A stretch of 64,000 bases of DNA from Levilactobacillus suantsaiihabitans (GCF_004745505.1 NZ_RKLX01000012.1:19465-83464), one strand, 5' to 3'. Counted from the stretch's first letter, positions 16,763-27,009 are shown. A program made the numbers and translations. Notes: a model not told the origin generated them from the letters alone.

Positions 16763-19700
16763 CTCGTCTACCCCTTAGAAATTCACCAACACCTGCAAAA
16801 AAGCTTACTAAAATTCCAAGTGAAGCCAGCATGGTCGTCTTATGACTTGTTTGTTCACTCGTTTGCGGTAGTGCTGTCCCCAATTTATTATTACTCCTTA
16901 AAGACACCCCACGCTTAGACCTTTTTGCCGAATCATTCCTCTGAACAACAGCCAACTCATTTTGAACACTATTCTTCAAATAAGTAACTGTTGCACTATG
17001 ATGTACCAACCAATCGGCTTGCCTTTCTTCCGAAAGCAACACAAAACTAGAGTCAAGTTTTGTGCTTGGATTCAGATGATAGATAATCTTCCTCTGAACT
17101 TTTCCAGTACTATCAGTAGTTGTCACCTGGAGTTCGCCATTCTTTAAGCGTTGTAAGAATAGTTTCTCTAACACTTTGCCGCTATCTTTGGAACTAGCCT
17201 CAGGTTCATCATCATAGTCCTGTTCATGGTACTGACCATAGTTAAGTGATCTCAGCGACATAATTTGATGATGCCTGATTTTTCCTACCTCAGTACGAAC
17301 TAAGACTCCGTCAGAAGTTAAATCCTGTACGTAAATTTTTCCATTCCCCGTCTTGTTAGTTATTACTAACTGACTAGTCAGAGCGCCATAAGCATTACCA
17401 CTAAACGTCCAACATGTTTTTCCAACCTTAATGGTTACCACCCTGGAGAGAGAGAACTTGGCCTTATTGTAGACAGTTTTTCCCTTTGAACTTCGAATTA
17501 TGATTCGAACATGCTTTGGATCTGTAACATCGTAGCTGGTCGTATATCCATTTGGCCATTTCTGTACGGCCTGACGATAATCCGTTTCACCATCAAAATA
17601 ATTAGTCATCGAACTAAGACCCTTCACAGCACTTTTCATTGTCGTAAACTGTTCGACCCAGCCACCATCTGCACTAATAGTTGCCTTATCAGCCACAGGC
17701 AACGACTTACTATTCACATGAGCAATCGTGATCACTCCAGAATTTGATACGGATACACGAATCTTTTCACCAGTGTTACTGGTTACAGTGACAGACTTCC
17801 CTTTAGCTACCGTTGCTTGCTGCTGAAAAGTACTAATATCAGCATCGTCATCGAGTGTTCCCACTAAATACTTGCCACTTGGTTTAATGAGAACAGTAGT
17901 ATTATTCTCATTAACATCTGGATGGATTTGCATGACTCCAATCAACTTATCTAAGCCATTAAAAACTGGGATTGTTTCTGAACCATCGTAGCTCAAATAC
18001 GGCTGGTTCCAGGCCTGCTTATACCGCAACGTAATTGTCCGGTTCTGCGCATAGGTCCCCGTCAACAGTGACTTCGCCCCCGAATAGATCTCACTCCACT
18101 GCGGAACGTTCAACACGGATAACTGGTAAGGGTCGTTATACAGGCCCTGAATGGTCCGCTTCAGCCCCAGTTCTTGATCCAAGTCATTGTCATAGTTATC
18201 AATATCGCGAATCTTGATGGTAATCGTCTTCGCCTGGTAGTGGAAAATGATGGCCGCCGGATGATCCGTGTACGTGCCAGTGACGTGCTCCACCGACTTC
18301 AGGTCGTACCCGGTCAATGTGCGCTGCAAGTGATTGGCATCATACGAGGTGGCCAACCGTCCCGTTAGACTGGTGGCAGGCGAAATTTCTTTGCCCCGTT
18401 GATCCACGAATTTGACTGGAATGGTGACTGTCAGTGGCGCGTATTCATAGATGGCCGGTTGATTCTCATCGGTGAAGGTCCCGCTGGTGCGGACCTGGCC
18501 GACCAATCGGTAATTGTCAAGCGTGAGCGCACTGGTCGTATAGGGCGTCCCGTAGATCAGCCGCTGCCGCTGGTCGGGGGCAACTGACGTGGTGGTGCCT
18601 TGAATGTAGTAATGCGTCACTAAGTAATGCTTCTTATCGACCAACGTTGTGACCGCGTTGGTCGCCTGCGTCTCCCCATCAATCGTGGTTACCGCGTGAA
18701 AGTTCAGCTGCTGCACCTGATCCGTCTGGGGCACGCTCATGGTCAATTGCAAGGTGTACCGGTGACCGTAAAAGTCGCTGTTCTGCAGGGCATCCGCAGT
18801 GGCGGTCACTTTAAAGGCCGGCCCACTACTGGCGTTGGTGAAGAACTGGGTGACGTCATTGCCCAGTTCATCGACGACCTTAAAGCCCGTAATCGTCGCA
18901 TTCGGTGGCAACGTACCCGTTAGGGCCACACTGCCATAGTAGAACTGCGCCCATTCGTCCGGAATGACCTGGTTCAGATTGTACGTGTAGGCCGATTCAC
19001 CATCCTTGACGGTATCCCGTAAGACGGTCGTCTCATCACTGTCACTCACGGTCAAAGTGGGCGTGACCGTAGCCGTGGCCAATGGCTTTTGTGGAATATA
19101 GTTGACACCCCACGCCGTCATTTTAGTGGGAACAGAACCGTCTAAGCCATCGCTGTAGCGAAAGGTCAAGGCACTCTGATTCGTATAGGTAAACGTCAAC
19201 ATGGAATACTGACCATCAGACGGTGTATTCCCCGAGTCTGGCGACACCAGCGTCAAGTAGCCATTGTTTTCCGTATAGCGGAGCCAGTTGTCCGTCTGCC
19301 CACTCAGCGGGTCCGGCCCCTCGGGAATGTAGACGTTGTCAATGTTGGCCCACTGGCTATCCGTGATACTAACGGTTTGGTTGCCGTCGATATCGGTCAG
19401 AGTCAAAAGCCCCGTCACGTTTTCGGCAGCTCCGGAATCGCTGCGGACGAACTGATACGTCACATCACCCCAACCGGCTCCCCGAAAGTTGGAATAGATC
19501 ATCGTGGTGTACGTTTCCACGTACGCAGGATCCGTTTCCGATAGCCGGCCCCAATCCGTATAGAGAATGTTCATGTCCAGGCTGTGGCCCGCGGCATCAA
19601 AGCCCACGTTCGTGTACTTAAACCCCACTGCGCCCTTGGTCGCCGTAGTCAAGTCTGCGGCAATCGTATGTTTCTTGGTCACAGGTTTCTCCGCTCCAAT

Positions 19701-20319
19701 CACCGACACCGTCGTCGTGCCACTCCCGTTGAACTTCGGAATGAACGCGTACTTACCTGCCAACTTCTGAGTGCCATCGGGCGTCACCGCCTTGGGGTTC
19801 TTCGCAATGGGCGTCGCACTGGCATAATCGGTCTACGTGGTCGGATCGTTAGCCGAGGACTCCGTCGACTTTTCGCCAGTAGTGTGCGGAGCTGTGGCGT
19901 CGGTTGGTTCATCATTGTGCGTTGTGTCCTGTGCTTCATCGGTGTCCTGTTGGGGTGTCCTCGTCTCAGGCTGCTGGGTTTCAGGAACCGCATCCTACTT
20001 TGAATCGGCTGGTTGCTGGTCCGGATTGTCCGGTTGGGCTGGCGTTTTGGGCTGACTCACTGGCGTTGCGGTAGCCGGCTTATTTTTGCCCAAAACCACG
20101 CTGTTCGCTGGTTGAGCAGCTGCCTGTTGGGTAAGTGATGCCGCGTCTTGCGCCGGTGCGAGATCAGACTCATCACCCGTGGCAGCCTTGGCTGACGTCA
20201 TTCCTAGACTAACGCTCAGTAAGACCGTTCCCGTTAGCAGTCCGTAGTTTAGCGACTTTGTACATTTTTTTTACGTGAAGACTATTCTGGTTATTTACCT
20301 TTGTTCTCCCGTTGCTCAT
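16755..20319 (-). pseudogene. Sortase-anchored MucBP adhesin, inactivated by a frameshift and two stops
   Basis: A gene of about 1,188 codons. ATG 20319 has GGGGGC seven bases upstream and opens an N-terminus rich in Asn, Lys and Gln. A run of eight A (minus strand, 20266-20273) shifts the frame; seven A would join it to the signal-peptide core GLLTGTVLLSVSLGMTSAKA. In that second frame TAG stops occur at 19995-19997 and 19833-19835, in a Thr/Glu/Asp/Gln-rich linker. The long remainder contains an adhesin head, at least three MucBP-type repeats (for example VTHYYIQGTT, IPVKFVDQRGKEIS) and a C-terminal LPQTSE anchor with membrane segment and RGRRDE tail. Surface adhesion to mucus or plant matter is the usual role. 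Confidence 0.8.
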
Positions 20320-20537
20320 CTGTTGAGCCCCCTACTAAAATAGTGTTTCGACCCCCTGGTAACCGACAATTGACTGATAGTTCACTGAATTTACTGACAT
20401 AACCACCCTCACGGATTCGTCTGGATGGGGTCAATCAATATTGCTCTTTTATTCACATGAATTCATCCGTGACATCCCTTGATTCACGACTATCCCCGCA
20501 CGCATCAGCCTGATCGCCAATTCTTTCTAAGCATCAG

Positions 20538-20778
20538 TATCCCAATAAAGTCGAATTATTACATTTCTTATATTGCGCCTCCCTTAAACTAATTGCAAGA
20601 TAATATGACAAAAATATTTCAAAAGTTGACTGTTATATTGCTGGCTACTTTTATACCAATTTTTTTATCAGTTGGCACTCATGCCCCATATCTTTACAAA
20701 CGAAATGCAATCGCGTTTGATAACCCTGTTTACGGATTCTTAAGAAAAAAATAGCCTTTTTCTCTAAGCGCAAAAAGT
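20538..20778 (-). repeat. Duplicated upstream regulatory region, copy B
   Basis: Counterpart of 13741-13978, situated 220 bp upstream of the adhesin start. The identical 25-base block around CAATCGCGTTTG is at 20700-20724. It probably carries the promoter of the adhesin operon. Confidence 0.75.
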
Positions 20779-20815
20779 CCCTTCATTCAGCTAATCATGC
20801 CAAACAAAGGGACTC
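20772..20815 (-). terminator. Terminator of the EamA transporter gene
   Basis: AGTCCCTT / AAGGGACT stem followed by TTTTT on the minus strand, 16 bases after the stop codon. Confidence 0.7.
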
Positions 20816-20830
20816 ACAATTAATATTAAT

Positions 20831-21865
20831 TTAATCCACAGAAGACTCCGAATGCGCGGCTAACTTGTGCGCGGCCACCGCATCGTCTGCTTCTTGGAAT
20901 TCGCTGGCGTCTTCTTCTGCCAATGCAGATTCGCGCGCCTTGACCCGGTTCCCCATAAAGGTGATAACCGACCCAATTAAGATGATGACGATCCCGATGA
21001 TGGTGTTGGTCAAGATCTTTTCGTGAATCAGCAGGGCCGCCATGATGGGTGCCAGCCCGGGCTTAATGAAGAAGACCAATGAGGCCGTCGACACGTCGGA
21101 GCGTTCCATGGCCAGGAAGTAAAAGGCGAACCCTCCACCAGTCACGCAGACCCCAATGAAGAACAGGATCCAGAAGTACTGGAGGCTAACGTTTTGCAAA
21201 ATCGGCATGGCCGCAAATTGACGCGTCCAGCTGACCTGGCGCAACCCACCGGCTACGGCTGGCACGTGCGTCAGCAACATGATGGCCAACAACTCGGCTG
21301 ATCCCGCCAAGAAGGTAAAGCAGGTCATGATGATGCCGTTGAAATGGTGCCGCACGGATCCCCACCGCGAGACGATACTGTACAGACCAAACGTTAACGC
21401 GGACCCAATCGCCAGCGCTAAGCCGACGGGATTGGTCAAATGCGCGGGATTAACGATAACCACTAACCCGATAATCGACACGATTACGGCGATCAAGTTA
21501 GCGCGACCCAGCCGTTCGTGCAAGATCAGATACGAGAAGATCAGCGCAAAGACGGGGTTGCAGCTGAACAGCACGGCCACCGTGGAGGCCTCGTCCACGC
21601 TGATGGCCAGCTGATACAAAGTCATGCTGACGATGACACAGACCAGCCCGGTCAACGCAAACAGCGCCCAATCGCGCCCGGTCAACCGGTGACTTTGCTT
21701 ATGTAAGGCCCGCAAGGCAATTGGCAAGAGAATCAATCCCCCAATGAAGAAGCGAATCAGATTCAACTGGATGGGATTAAAGGCGTTGCCCGCGGACTTC
21801 AAAGCGATTTCCATAGAACTAAACATTAACGTTGAAAATACGATGTACAACAGTGTTTTTCTCAA
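20831..21865 (-). CDS. EamA-family (DMT superfamily) transporter
   Basis: 344 residues with about ten membrane segments forming two EamA repeats: residues about 10-140, containing FFIGGLILLPIALRAL and PVFALIFSYLILHERL, and about 150-305, containing LVFFIKPGLAPIMAALLIHEKI. The C-terminal tail is acidic and soluble. DMT proteins export or exchange amino acids, nucleotides or other metabolites; no specific substrate can be read here. It lies 40 bases downstream of the AEC transporter gene, probably in the same operon, and is followed by a terminator. Confidence 0.85.
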   Translation of the reverse strand: MRKTLLYIVFSTLMFSSMEIALKSAGNAFNPIQLNLIRFFIGGLILLPIALRALHKQSHRLTGRDWALFALTGLVCVIVSMTLYQLAISVDEASTVAVLFSCNPVFALIFSYLILHERLGRANLIAVIVSIIGLVVIVNPAHLTNPVGLALAIGSALTFGLYSIVSRWGSVRHHFNGIIMTCFTFLAGSAELLAIMLLTHVPAVAGGLRQVSWTRQFAAMPILQNVSLQYFWILFFIGVCVTGGGFAFYFLAMERSDVSTASLVFFIKPGLAPIMAALLIHEKILTNTIIGIVIILIGSVITFMGNRVKARESALAEEDASEFQEADDAVAAHKLAAHSESSVD

Positions 21866-21905
21866 AACGAAAAATTGTTCCTCCTTAAGGGTACTTTCAA
21901 ATCAA

Positions 21906-22853
21906 TCAGGCAACGTGCTGGACGATGACCATCAGGATCGGAATCACCACTAAACTTAGGAGGGTCGTTTCGGTTACCATGATGGCCGCGTAATCCGCAT
22001 CGGCGCGGTACAATTTGGCCACGACGGGTGCGTTGGTCATAACGGGCATCGCTGCTTGTAAAATAAAGACTTGTTTCATTAATATTGGCATACTGGTGGG
22101 CAACACCAACAGCCCCATCAACACGGGCGCCACGATGAAGCGTCCCAGCAAGATGCCAAGGCTGTCGCGGTCCACGTGGATATTTTGCAATCCCGCCCCG
22201 GCAATGGCCGTCCCGATAAAAATCATCGACAGCGGAATCGTCAAGCCACCAATATATTGGAAGTCTTGCATGATCCACCCCGGCAATTGAATGTCGAGTA
22301 AGACCAAGATGACCCCCACGATGAAGCCCAACAGTGGCGGGGAGAAGATTTTTTTGAGCGTTTGCTTCAGGTCAAACTTGGCATTTCCCTGGCCGTCGCG
22401 CTGAATCAAGTACACGCCCAGCGTCCAGAAAAAGGTCGTGTTGGCCATGTAGTAGACCAGCACGAACGGCAAACTCTTCGGGCCAAACAGCGCCTCGTTG
22501 ACCGGCAAGCCCACGAAGACGGTGTTCGAGTTCAGAAACATCGACTCAAACAGCCCGCGGTGCCCCGGCTTGATGCGAAACGCATGAAAGGCCACAATTG
22601 ATAGACCAAACATGATCAGCATCGAGATCACCGGGAACCGGAGATCCGGCAACGTCCGTTTCAACGTCTCCGCCGAGAACTTCGCGGTGATGGTACTGAT
22701 CATATAGGCCGGCAGCGCAATCTGCGTCACGAGGCGCGCAATTAACTTAGGTGCCTGGTCGTCAAACCAGCCCCGCCGCGATAACACGTAGCCGAGACCA
22801 ATCATGACTAAAATGATTAAGACACCCGAAACACTTCGAATAAAGACAGCCAT
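21906..22853 (-). CDS. AEC-family transporter (auxin efflux carrier/malate permease-like)
   Basis: 315 residues, about ten membrane segments. Family features include GLGYVLSRRGWFDDQAPKL near the N-terminus, the NTVFVGLPVNEALFG motif after the fourth segment, and PLSMIFIGTAIAG in the second half. Bacterial members such as MleP and MdcF carry malate, malonate or similar acids. The start at ATG 22853 is divergent from the LCP gene across a 368-bp region. The second gene of its operon is the EamA transporter. Substrate unknown. Confidence 0.85.
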   Translation of the reverse strand: MAVFIRSVSGVLIILVMIGLGYVLSRRGWFDDQAPKLIARLVTQIALPAYMISTITAKFSAETLKRTLPDLRFPVISMLIMFGLSIVAFHAFRIKPGHRGLFESMFLNSNTVFVGLPVNEALFGPKSLPFVLVYYMANTTFFWTLGVYLIQRDGQGNAKFDLKQTLKKIFSPPLLGFIVGVILVLLDIQLPGWIMQDFQYIGGLTIPLSMIFIGTAIAGAGLQNIHVDRDSLGILLGRFIVAPVLMGLLVLPTSMPILMKQVFILQAAMPVMTNAPVVAKLYRADADYAAIMVTETTLLSLVVIPILMVIVQHVA

Positions 22854-23221
22854 CTGCCGACCTCCCCACGAAACATTACCAAAAATTAGTTTTTCTTAAG
22901 CAACGCTTCTTATTATAGCACGTTCCTACCAGCCCCCATCTCCGCAACCGGTTACAAACAGCGGTGTTAGCCACTTTTACTTACCTTGACAACTTGTGAA
23001 AACCGCGTTTATTCGGTCTAGACAGCCCGACAATTGCGCCAAATTGTCCGGGGGAAACATTTACGAATGGCCATTTTTATGGTCTAATGAATTAATTGAG
23101 TCTACAGATAGAAATTCCAGGGGAATTAACCAATCTGTATCACTGGGGCCCCGCGAGCAAGTCGTGGTGCGGCCCCAATGCGAAAAGTGGTCAAGATTTT
23201 AATGAGGATGAGGAAATAATT
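22854..23221. other. Divergent intergenic region with a GC-rich hairpin in the LCP leader
   Basis: It holds the promoters for the AEC transporter and LCP genes. A hairpin formed by TGGGGCC (about 23144-23150) and GGCCCCA (about 23172-23178) lies some 45 bases upstream of the LCP start and may sit in its leader. No T-box or known riboswitch sequence was recognised. The open frame extending upstream of the LCP start (to 23096) lacks a ribosome-binding site. Confidence 0.35.
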
Positions 23222-24343
23222 ATGCCAAATGATAATGAACCAAAACGGCAACATACACCTGAGGATTTCGAACAGGTCTACGATCGCCGCGCTGACCGTA
23301 ACTCCCACTTCAAGACGCCTAAGGTCCACCCCCACCGGCCGGTCATGTGGACCATCGTCATCGCGCTACTGGTCTTATTGGGCGGTGGCTTGGCCTATGG
23401 GTATCAAGCGTGGAACTCAGCCAAGAAGACCTTTAGTCAAACCTACGAGGCCTCTAATGCCGCTAAGAGTCGTAATGTGGCGGCCGTCTTGAAGTCCAAC
23501 AAGCCCTTCTCGATTCTGTTGATGGGCACGGATACCGGAGCGCTCGGCCGTTCCGATGTCGGTCGGACCGATACCATGATGGTTGCGACCATCAATCCCA
23601 CGCGCGAAACGGCCTACCTGACCAGTATTCCTCGAGATACACGGGTCACGGTCGGTTCTGGGGTCAACGCCTCGATCCAAAAGATCAACGCCGCCTACAC
23701 GATTGGCGGACCCAAGACTGCGGTCAAGACGGTGGAGAATTTGCTAGACGTGCCGATTGACTTCTACGCCATCGTGAACATGGGAGGCCTCGAAAAGATG
23801 GTCAACGCGGTTGGCGGCGTCGACGTGAAGCCTACGCTGACGTTCCAATACGGTGCGGCCAACGTCGTCAAGGGCAAGAAGACCCACTTAAACGGCAAGC
23901 AAGCCCTCGACTATTCCCGGATGCGTCACGAAGATCCGCTGGGTGACTACGGTCGGCAAAAACGCCAACGAGAAGTCTTACAGAAGTTGGTCGTCAAGGC
24001 GGCTGGCCTGTCGTCCATCACCCGTTACCAAACGATTCTGAAATCGTTAAACGGTAACCTGAAGACCGATCTGACCTTCGATGACCTGATGCAGATTCGC
24101 GCCAAGTACGGCGACGCTTCTCACCACATCAAGTCTGAAACCCTCCAGGGACAAGACGCCATGATCGACGGCCTCTCCTACCAGGTGCCAACCACGACCG
24201 AACTAAAACGCGTCTCGAATCACATTCGCAAGACGCTGGACTTGGCCAATACCAAGAAATTCACCACGGATGCCGACACCAGCACTACGGATACCGGCTA
24301 CACAACCGACACCACCACTGGTAACAGCGGCTACGGGTATTAA
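23222..24343 (+). CDS. LytR-CpsA-Psr (LCP) family wall polymer ligase
   Basis: 373 residues from ATG 23222, chosen for GAGGATGAGGAA upstream; the open frame extends 42 codons further but without a start signal. A short cytoplasmic tail is followed by one membrane segment (about residues 41-62) and the LCP catalytic domain. Its signatures are ILLMGTDTGALGRSDVGRTD, TMMVATINP, SIPRDTRV, INAAYTIGGP and the phosphate-binding stretch DYSRMRHEDPLGDYGRQKRQ. LCP enzymes transfer teichoic acids or capsular polysaccharides from lipid carriers to peptidoglycan outside the membrane. The C-terminus is Thr/Asp/Gly-rich. It is monocistronic with a terminator. Confidence 0.9.
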   Translation: MPNDNEPKRQHTPEDFEQVYDRRADRNSHFKTPKVHPHRPVMWTIVIALLVLLGGGLAYGYQAWNSAKKTFSQTYEASNAAKSRNVAAVLKSNKPFSILLMGTDTGALGRSDVGRTDTMMVATINPTRETAYLTSIPRDTRVTVGSGVNASIQKINAAYTIGGPKTAVKTVENLLDVPIDFYAIVNMGGLEKMVNAVGGVDVKPTLTFQYGAANVVKGKKTHLNGKQALDYSRMRHEDPLGDYGRQKRQREVLQKLVVKAAGLSSITRYQTILKSLNGNLKTDLTFDDLMQIRAKYGDASHHIKSETLQGQDAMIDGLSYQVPTTTELKRVSNHIRKTLDLANTKKFTTDADTSTTDTGYTTDTTTGNSGYGY

Positions 24344-24358
24344 ACAAACATTGAACTT

Positions 24359-24393
24359 GGCGTCACTCACGAAATCGTGGGTGGCGCTTTTTT
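24359..24393 (+). terminator. Terminator of the LCP gene
   Basis: GGCGTCACTCACG pairs with CGTGGGTGGCGC (some G-U pairs), followed by TTTTTT, 15 bases after the stop. Confidence 0.8.
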
Positions 24394-24404
24394 ACAACAC
24401 CAGT

Positions 24405-24625
24405 TGGCACTATTGTTGTCATGCGACTCATGGCCTTAGGGTTAGTTGTTGACCGTTTCATAGTAGAAGCTGGCCGCCTACCGTTCACCAAATATGGGTT
24501 GGAACGCTGGGGACGGGTCGAGTCCAAGAGCGGTCTCAAAGTGGCCCCATGGCCGAAACGTGCGCCAACAGGTAACCGCCTGTTGGCCCACTCTCCCCTG
24601 CCAGTTGAAAACTCTACTTGCTTTT
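24405..24625 (+). repeat. Truncated copy of the intergenic structured element
   Basis: It contains the leader GTCATGCGACTCATGG, then CTGGCCGCCTACCGTT and an outer arm TTCACCAAATATGGGTT, GGAACGCTGGGG, GGTCGAGTCC and GCGGTCTC as in the copy at 51027. The second arm of the outer stem is absent; only an inner hairpin CCAACAGG / CCTGTTGG remains. The copy is therefore degenerate. Confidence 0.65.
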
Positions 24626-24654
24626 TTCTGGCAGATACAGTAAAGTTGGCGAAG

Positions 24655-24783
24655 CTACTCGGGCTTAAAGTTAACCGTGACCCCTGACTTATCAATCGTT
24701 AACCAACTCACACTTTCCGGGATGCGCTCATTTTGTCCGTCCCGGCTGACCGTGATAATCACGAAAGAGTTCGTGGTCCGCAC
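24655..24783 (-). pseudogene. C-terminal remnant of an unidentified protein
   Basis: A 42-codon open frame from GTG 24781-24783 to TAG 24655-24657, reading for example NSFVIITVSRDGQNERIP and SVSWLTIDKSGVTVNF. The composition is protein-like (alternating beta strands), with no ribosome-binding site and an in-frame TAA a few codons upstream. I take it as the tail of a gene that has been lost. Family not recognised. Confidence 0.35.
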
Positions 24784-24966
24784 GGACGATGGGCAACTGA
24801 ATTAACTTATTTTTCAACCCACTTATTCGGTGATAACCAGCGCCCCGAACCGTTTTCCGGGCTACGCCGTTATCACACTGAACGATATATGGCGTTGTAC
24901 TTTTTTAGAATTGCGGTAAAATGAACTTAAACTTACGAGTAGAGAGGCAAAAGGAGTGGATCGGTT

Positions 24967-25614
24967 ATGTATCGTTTCTTTGTTCAACCACAAATCAATC
25001 AAGATGACCACCGCGTCTTTGGCTACGAAGTTCTGTTGCGCAAGCAGGAAGACGATAATTGGATCCTCCCCCGCCACTTCACGGATATTTCCGTAGCCGA
25101 TCAGGCGAAGTTGCTTGAGGAGACGGCCGCGTCATTGAAGACCGCCGTGAATAATCAGGTACTCGCGTTTAATCTCAATAATCAACAATTACGGCATCCC
25201 CTAACGTTGGGAACAATCATCGCGCTCAAAAAGCGCATCGCCCCCGCCGCATTGACCATCGAGCTAACGGAGGCGCCCACGCTGGAGGAAATGAAGCAGT
25301 TCAGCCTGGCCGTCCATCAATACGGCATCGGCCTGGTCCTCGACGATGTCGGTACTGGGTCCAACACCTACCAAAACGTGCGGGACCTGTTGCCATTCGT
25401 CGATGAGATCAAATTCGCCATGCAAAACCTGCGGATGAGCGGCGAGGGGGATCTGATTCCTGCCAGCTTAGCCTTCTGGGCGCAGATTGCACGCGAATAT
25501 CGGCTCCGCTTGATTTTAGAAGGCGTCGAAAACGCTGACGATCAGGCCTTGGCCAAGCAATACGGCATCACGTTACATCAAGGCTATTTATACGGTAAAC
25601 CAAGTTTAGTTTAA
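24967..25614 (+). CDS. EAL-domain cyclic-di-GMP phosphodiesterase
   Basis: 215 residues, a stand-alone EAL domain without membrane segments. The signature glutamate lies in EVLLR (residues 21-25, EVL in place of EAL). Other catalytic and metal-binding residues are recognisable: Asn in AFNLNNQ, Glu in IELTEAP, the Asp pair in VLDDVGTGS, Lys in DEIKFAM, Glu in ILEGVEN and the QGYLYGKP motif. It should hydrolyse c-di-GMP to pGpG in the cytoplasm. AAAGGAG precedes the ATG start. A GGDEF gene follows 159 bp downstream behind a terminator, giving a local synthesis/degradation pair. Confidence 0.88.
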   Translation: MYRFFVQPQINQDDHRVFGYEVLLRKQEDDNWILPRHFTDISVADQAKLLEETAASLKTAVNNQVLAFNLNNQQLRHPLTLGTIIALKKRIAPAALTIELTEAPTLEEMKQFSLAVHQYGIGLVLDDVGTGSNTYQNVRDLLPFVDEIKFAMQNLRMSGEGDLIPASLAFWAQIAREYRLRLILEGVENADDQALAKQYGITLHQGYLYGKPSLV

Positions 25615-25618
25615 CCAT

Positions 25619-25666
25619 ACTGGACGTCCTTGCTAGTTTCTTAGCGAGGTAGCGCCCAGTTTTTTT
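25619..25666 (+). terminator. Terminator of the EAL gene
   Basis: A long imperfect stem (ACTGGACG / CGCCCAGT outer arms, TTGCTA / TAGCGA inner arms) followed by TTTTTTT. Confidence 0.7.
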
Positions 25667-25773
25667 AGCCAGATTGGCCTAACTGTTATATTTTAATGTA
25701 ATCATAGATGCATAGCGTTAACATGTATTTAAAGAAGGTATCACCCGATACCTAGATGGGAAGGCGTTTAGCA

Positions 25774-26904
25774 ATGACCTGGTCTCAATGGTTTGTCACC
25801 CCTGCAGTTACCAGCTTGTTTTTTCTGCTGGGCGTATTGACCCTCTATTGGTTTTTAACCAACCAAATTATTCGCTTCTATAAAAAACGGGGCAAGCACC
25901 CCGATGCCGTGAAAATCCGCACCAACGTGGGCGTCATCTACATGGTGCTCCTCAACGTGGGCGTCCAGCTGGCGGTCAACGGCACAGCTCACAGCTGGGT
26001 CTTTATTAATTTTCAAATATTTGCGATCGTCTTCGTCAGTTATTTCCTCAAGCTGAACATTCGGCTCTGGGAGCTGGTGGCCGCCGTGTTCCTGTTCATG
26101 GGCATCAACGGCACCTTCACCTACTTCCTATCTTGGCTCTACGCCATCGTGCTGGTCGGCCTGTTCTACGTGATGAGCATCGTCCGCGAACACCGGCACC
26201 ATAGCTGGGTGGACTACCTGGACTACACGCTAGCCTCGCTGGTCGGTTCAATGATCTTGTGGGGCGTGATTGGCAAACGCCTGAGCCTCTCCACGCCATT
26301 AGTGTTGTGGGAAATTCTCTTCAGCTTCTTCATTCTAACGATCATGTACATTTACGTGGACTCGTTGATGAGCGGCGCGGCCACCCTGGCACAACTGACC
26401 TACACCACCAACTACGACGAACTGACGAAGGTGAAAAACTATTTTTCCTTTAAAAATGACTTCAATGAACTGTTTCAACGTAGTAAAATTACCGGCCACC
26501 CGTTAACGCTGATGCTGTTTGACATCGACCATTTCAAACACGTCAACGACACCTACGGCCACTTGACCGGCGACTATGTGCTCAGCCACACGGCGGCGCT
26601 GATCAGCCAGCACTTACAAGAAATCGACCCGCACCTCCATCTCTACCGCACGGGGGGCGAGGAATTTACGATTCTCTTCCAGGATTACACCACAGACCAA
26701 GCCAGGGCCCACGTCCAAGCTATTGCGGACGGCATCCGGGCGGCTGATTTCCAGCACAACGGCCAACACATCCACGTCAGCATTTCCGTGGGCGTCACCC
26801 AACTACAAACGGCCGACCAGGGCCAACTGGACGTCTACCGGCGCGCGGATCAAAACCTGTATTTCTCGAAGCGCAACGGTCGTGACCAGGTGACGTTTGG
26901 CTAG
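25774..26904 (+). CDS. Membrane-bound GGDEF diguanylate cyclase
   Basis: 376 residues from ATG 25774, preferred for GGGAAGG nine bases upstream; ATG 25756 would add six residues with poorer spacing. About six membrane segments fill the first 200 residues, including [14 protein letters not shown] and [11 protein letters not shown], forming a probable sensory domain. A GGDEF domain follows with [15 protein letters not shown] and the active-site YRTGGEEF motif near residue 300. The residues before GGEEF (HLHLY) lack the RxxD inhibitory site, so product feedback is unlikely. It makes c-di-GMP from GTP at the membrane and is antagonised by the EAL protein upstream. Confidence 0.9.
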   Translation: MTWSQWFVTPAVTSLFFLLGVLTLYWFLTNQIIRFYKKRGKHPDAVKIRTNVGVIYMVLLNVGVQLAVNGTAHSWVFINFQIFAIVFVSYFLKLNIRLWELVAAVFLFMGINGTFTYFLSWLYAIVLVGLFYVMSIVREHRHHSWVDYLDYTLASLVGSMILWGVIGKRLSLSTPLVLWEILFSFFILTIMYIYVDSLMSGAATLAQLTYTTNYDELTKVKNYFSFKNDFNELFQRSKITGHPLTLMLFDIDHFKHVNDTYGHLTGDYVLSHTAALISQHLQEIDPHLHLYRTGGEEFTILFQDYTTDQARAHVQAIADGIRAADFQHNGQHIHVSISVGVTQLQTADQGQLDVYRRADQNLYFSKRNGRDQVTFG

Positions 26905-26956
26905 CACCCCTCGCTAAGACGTACAAACAGTTTCATGCAAACAAGTGACCAACTAG

Positions 26957-27006
26957 CAAAAAGCGCTTGTCTCCCGCTCAATGGCGGTGGGACAAGCGTT
27001 TTTTAT
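26957..27006 (+). terminator. Terminator of the GGDEF gene
   Basis: CGCTTGTCTCCCGC pairs with GCGGTGGGACAAGCG, followed by TTTTTTATT. Confidence 0.8.
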
Positions 27007-27009
27007 TAT

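Noticed and set aside
23096..23221. Upstream extension of the LCP reading frame
   Set aside because: It crosses a GC-rich hairpin, lacks a ribosome-binding site and would put unrelated sequence before a typical LCP N-terminus.
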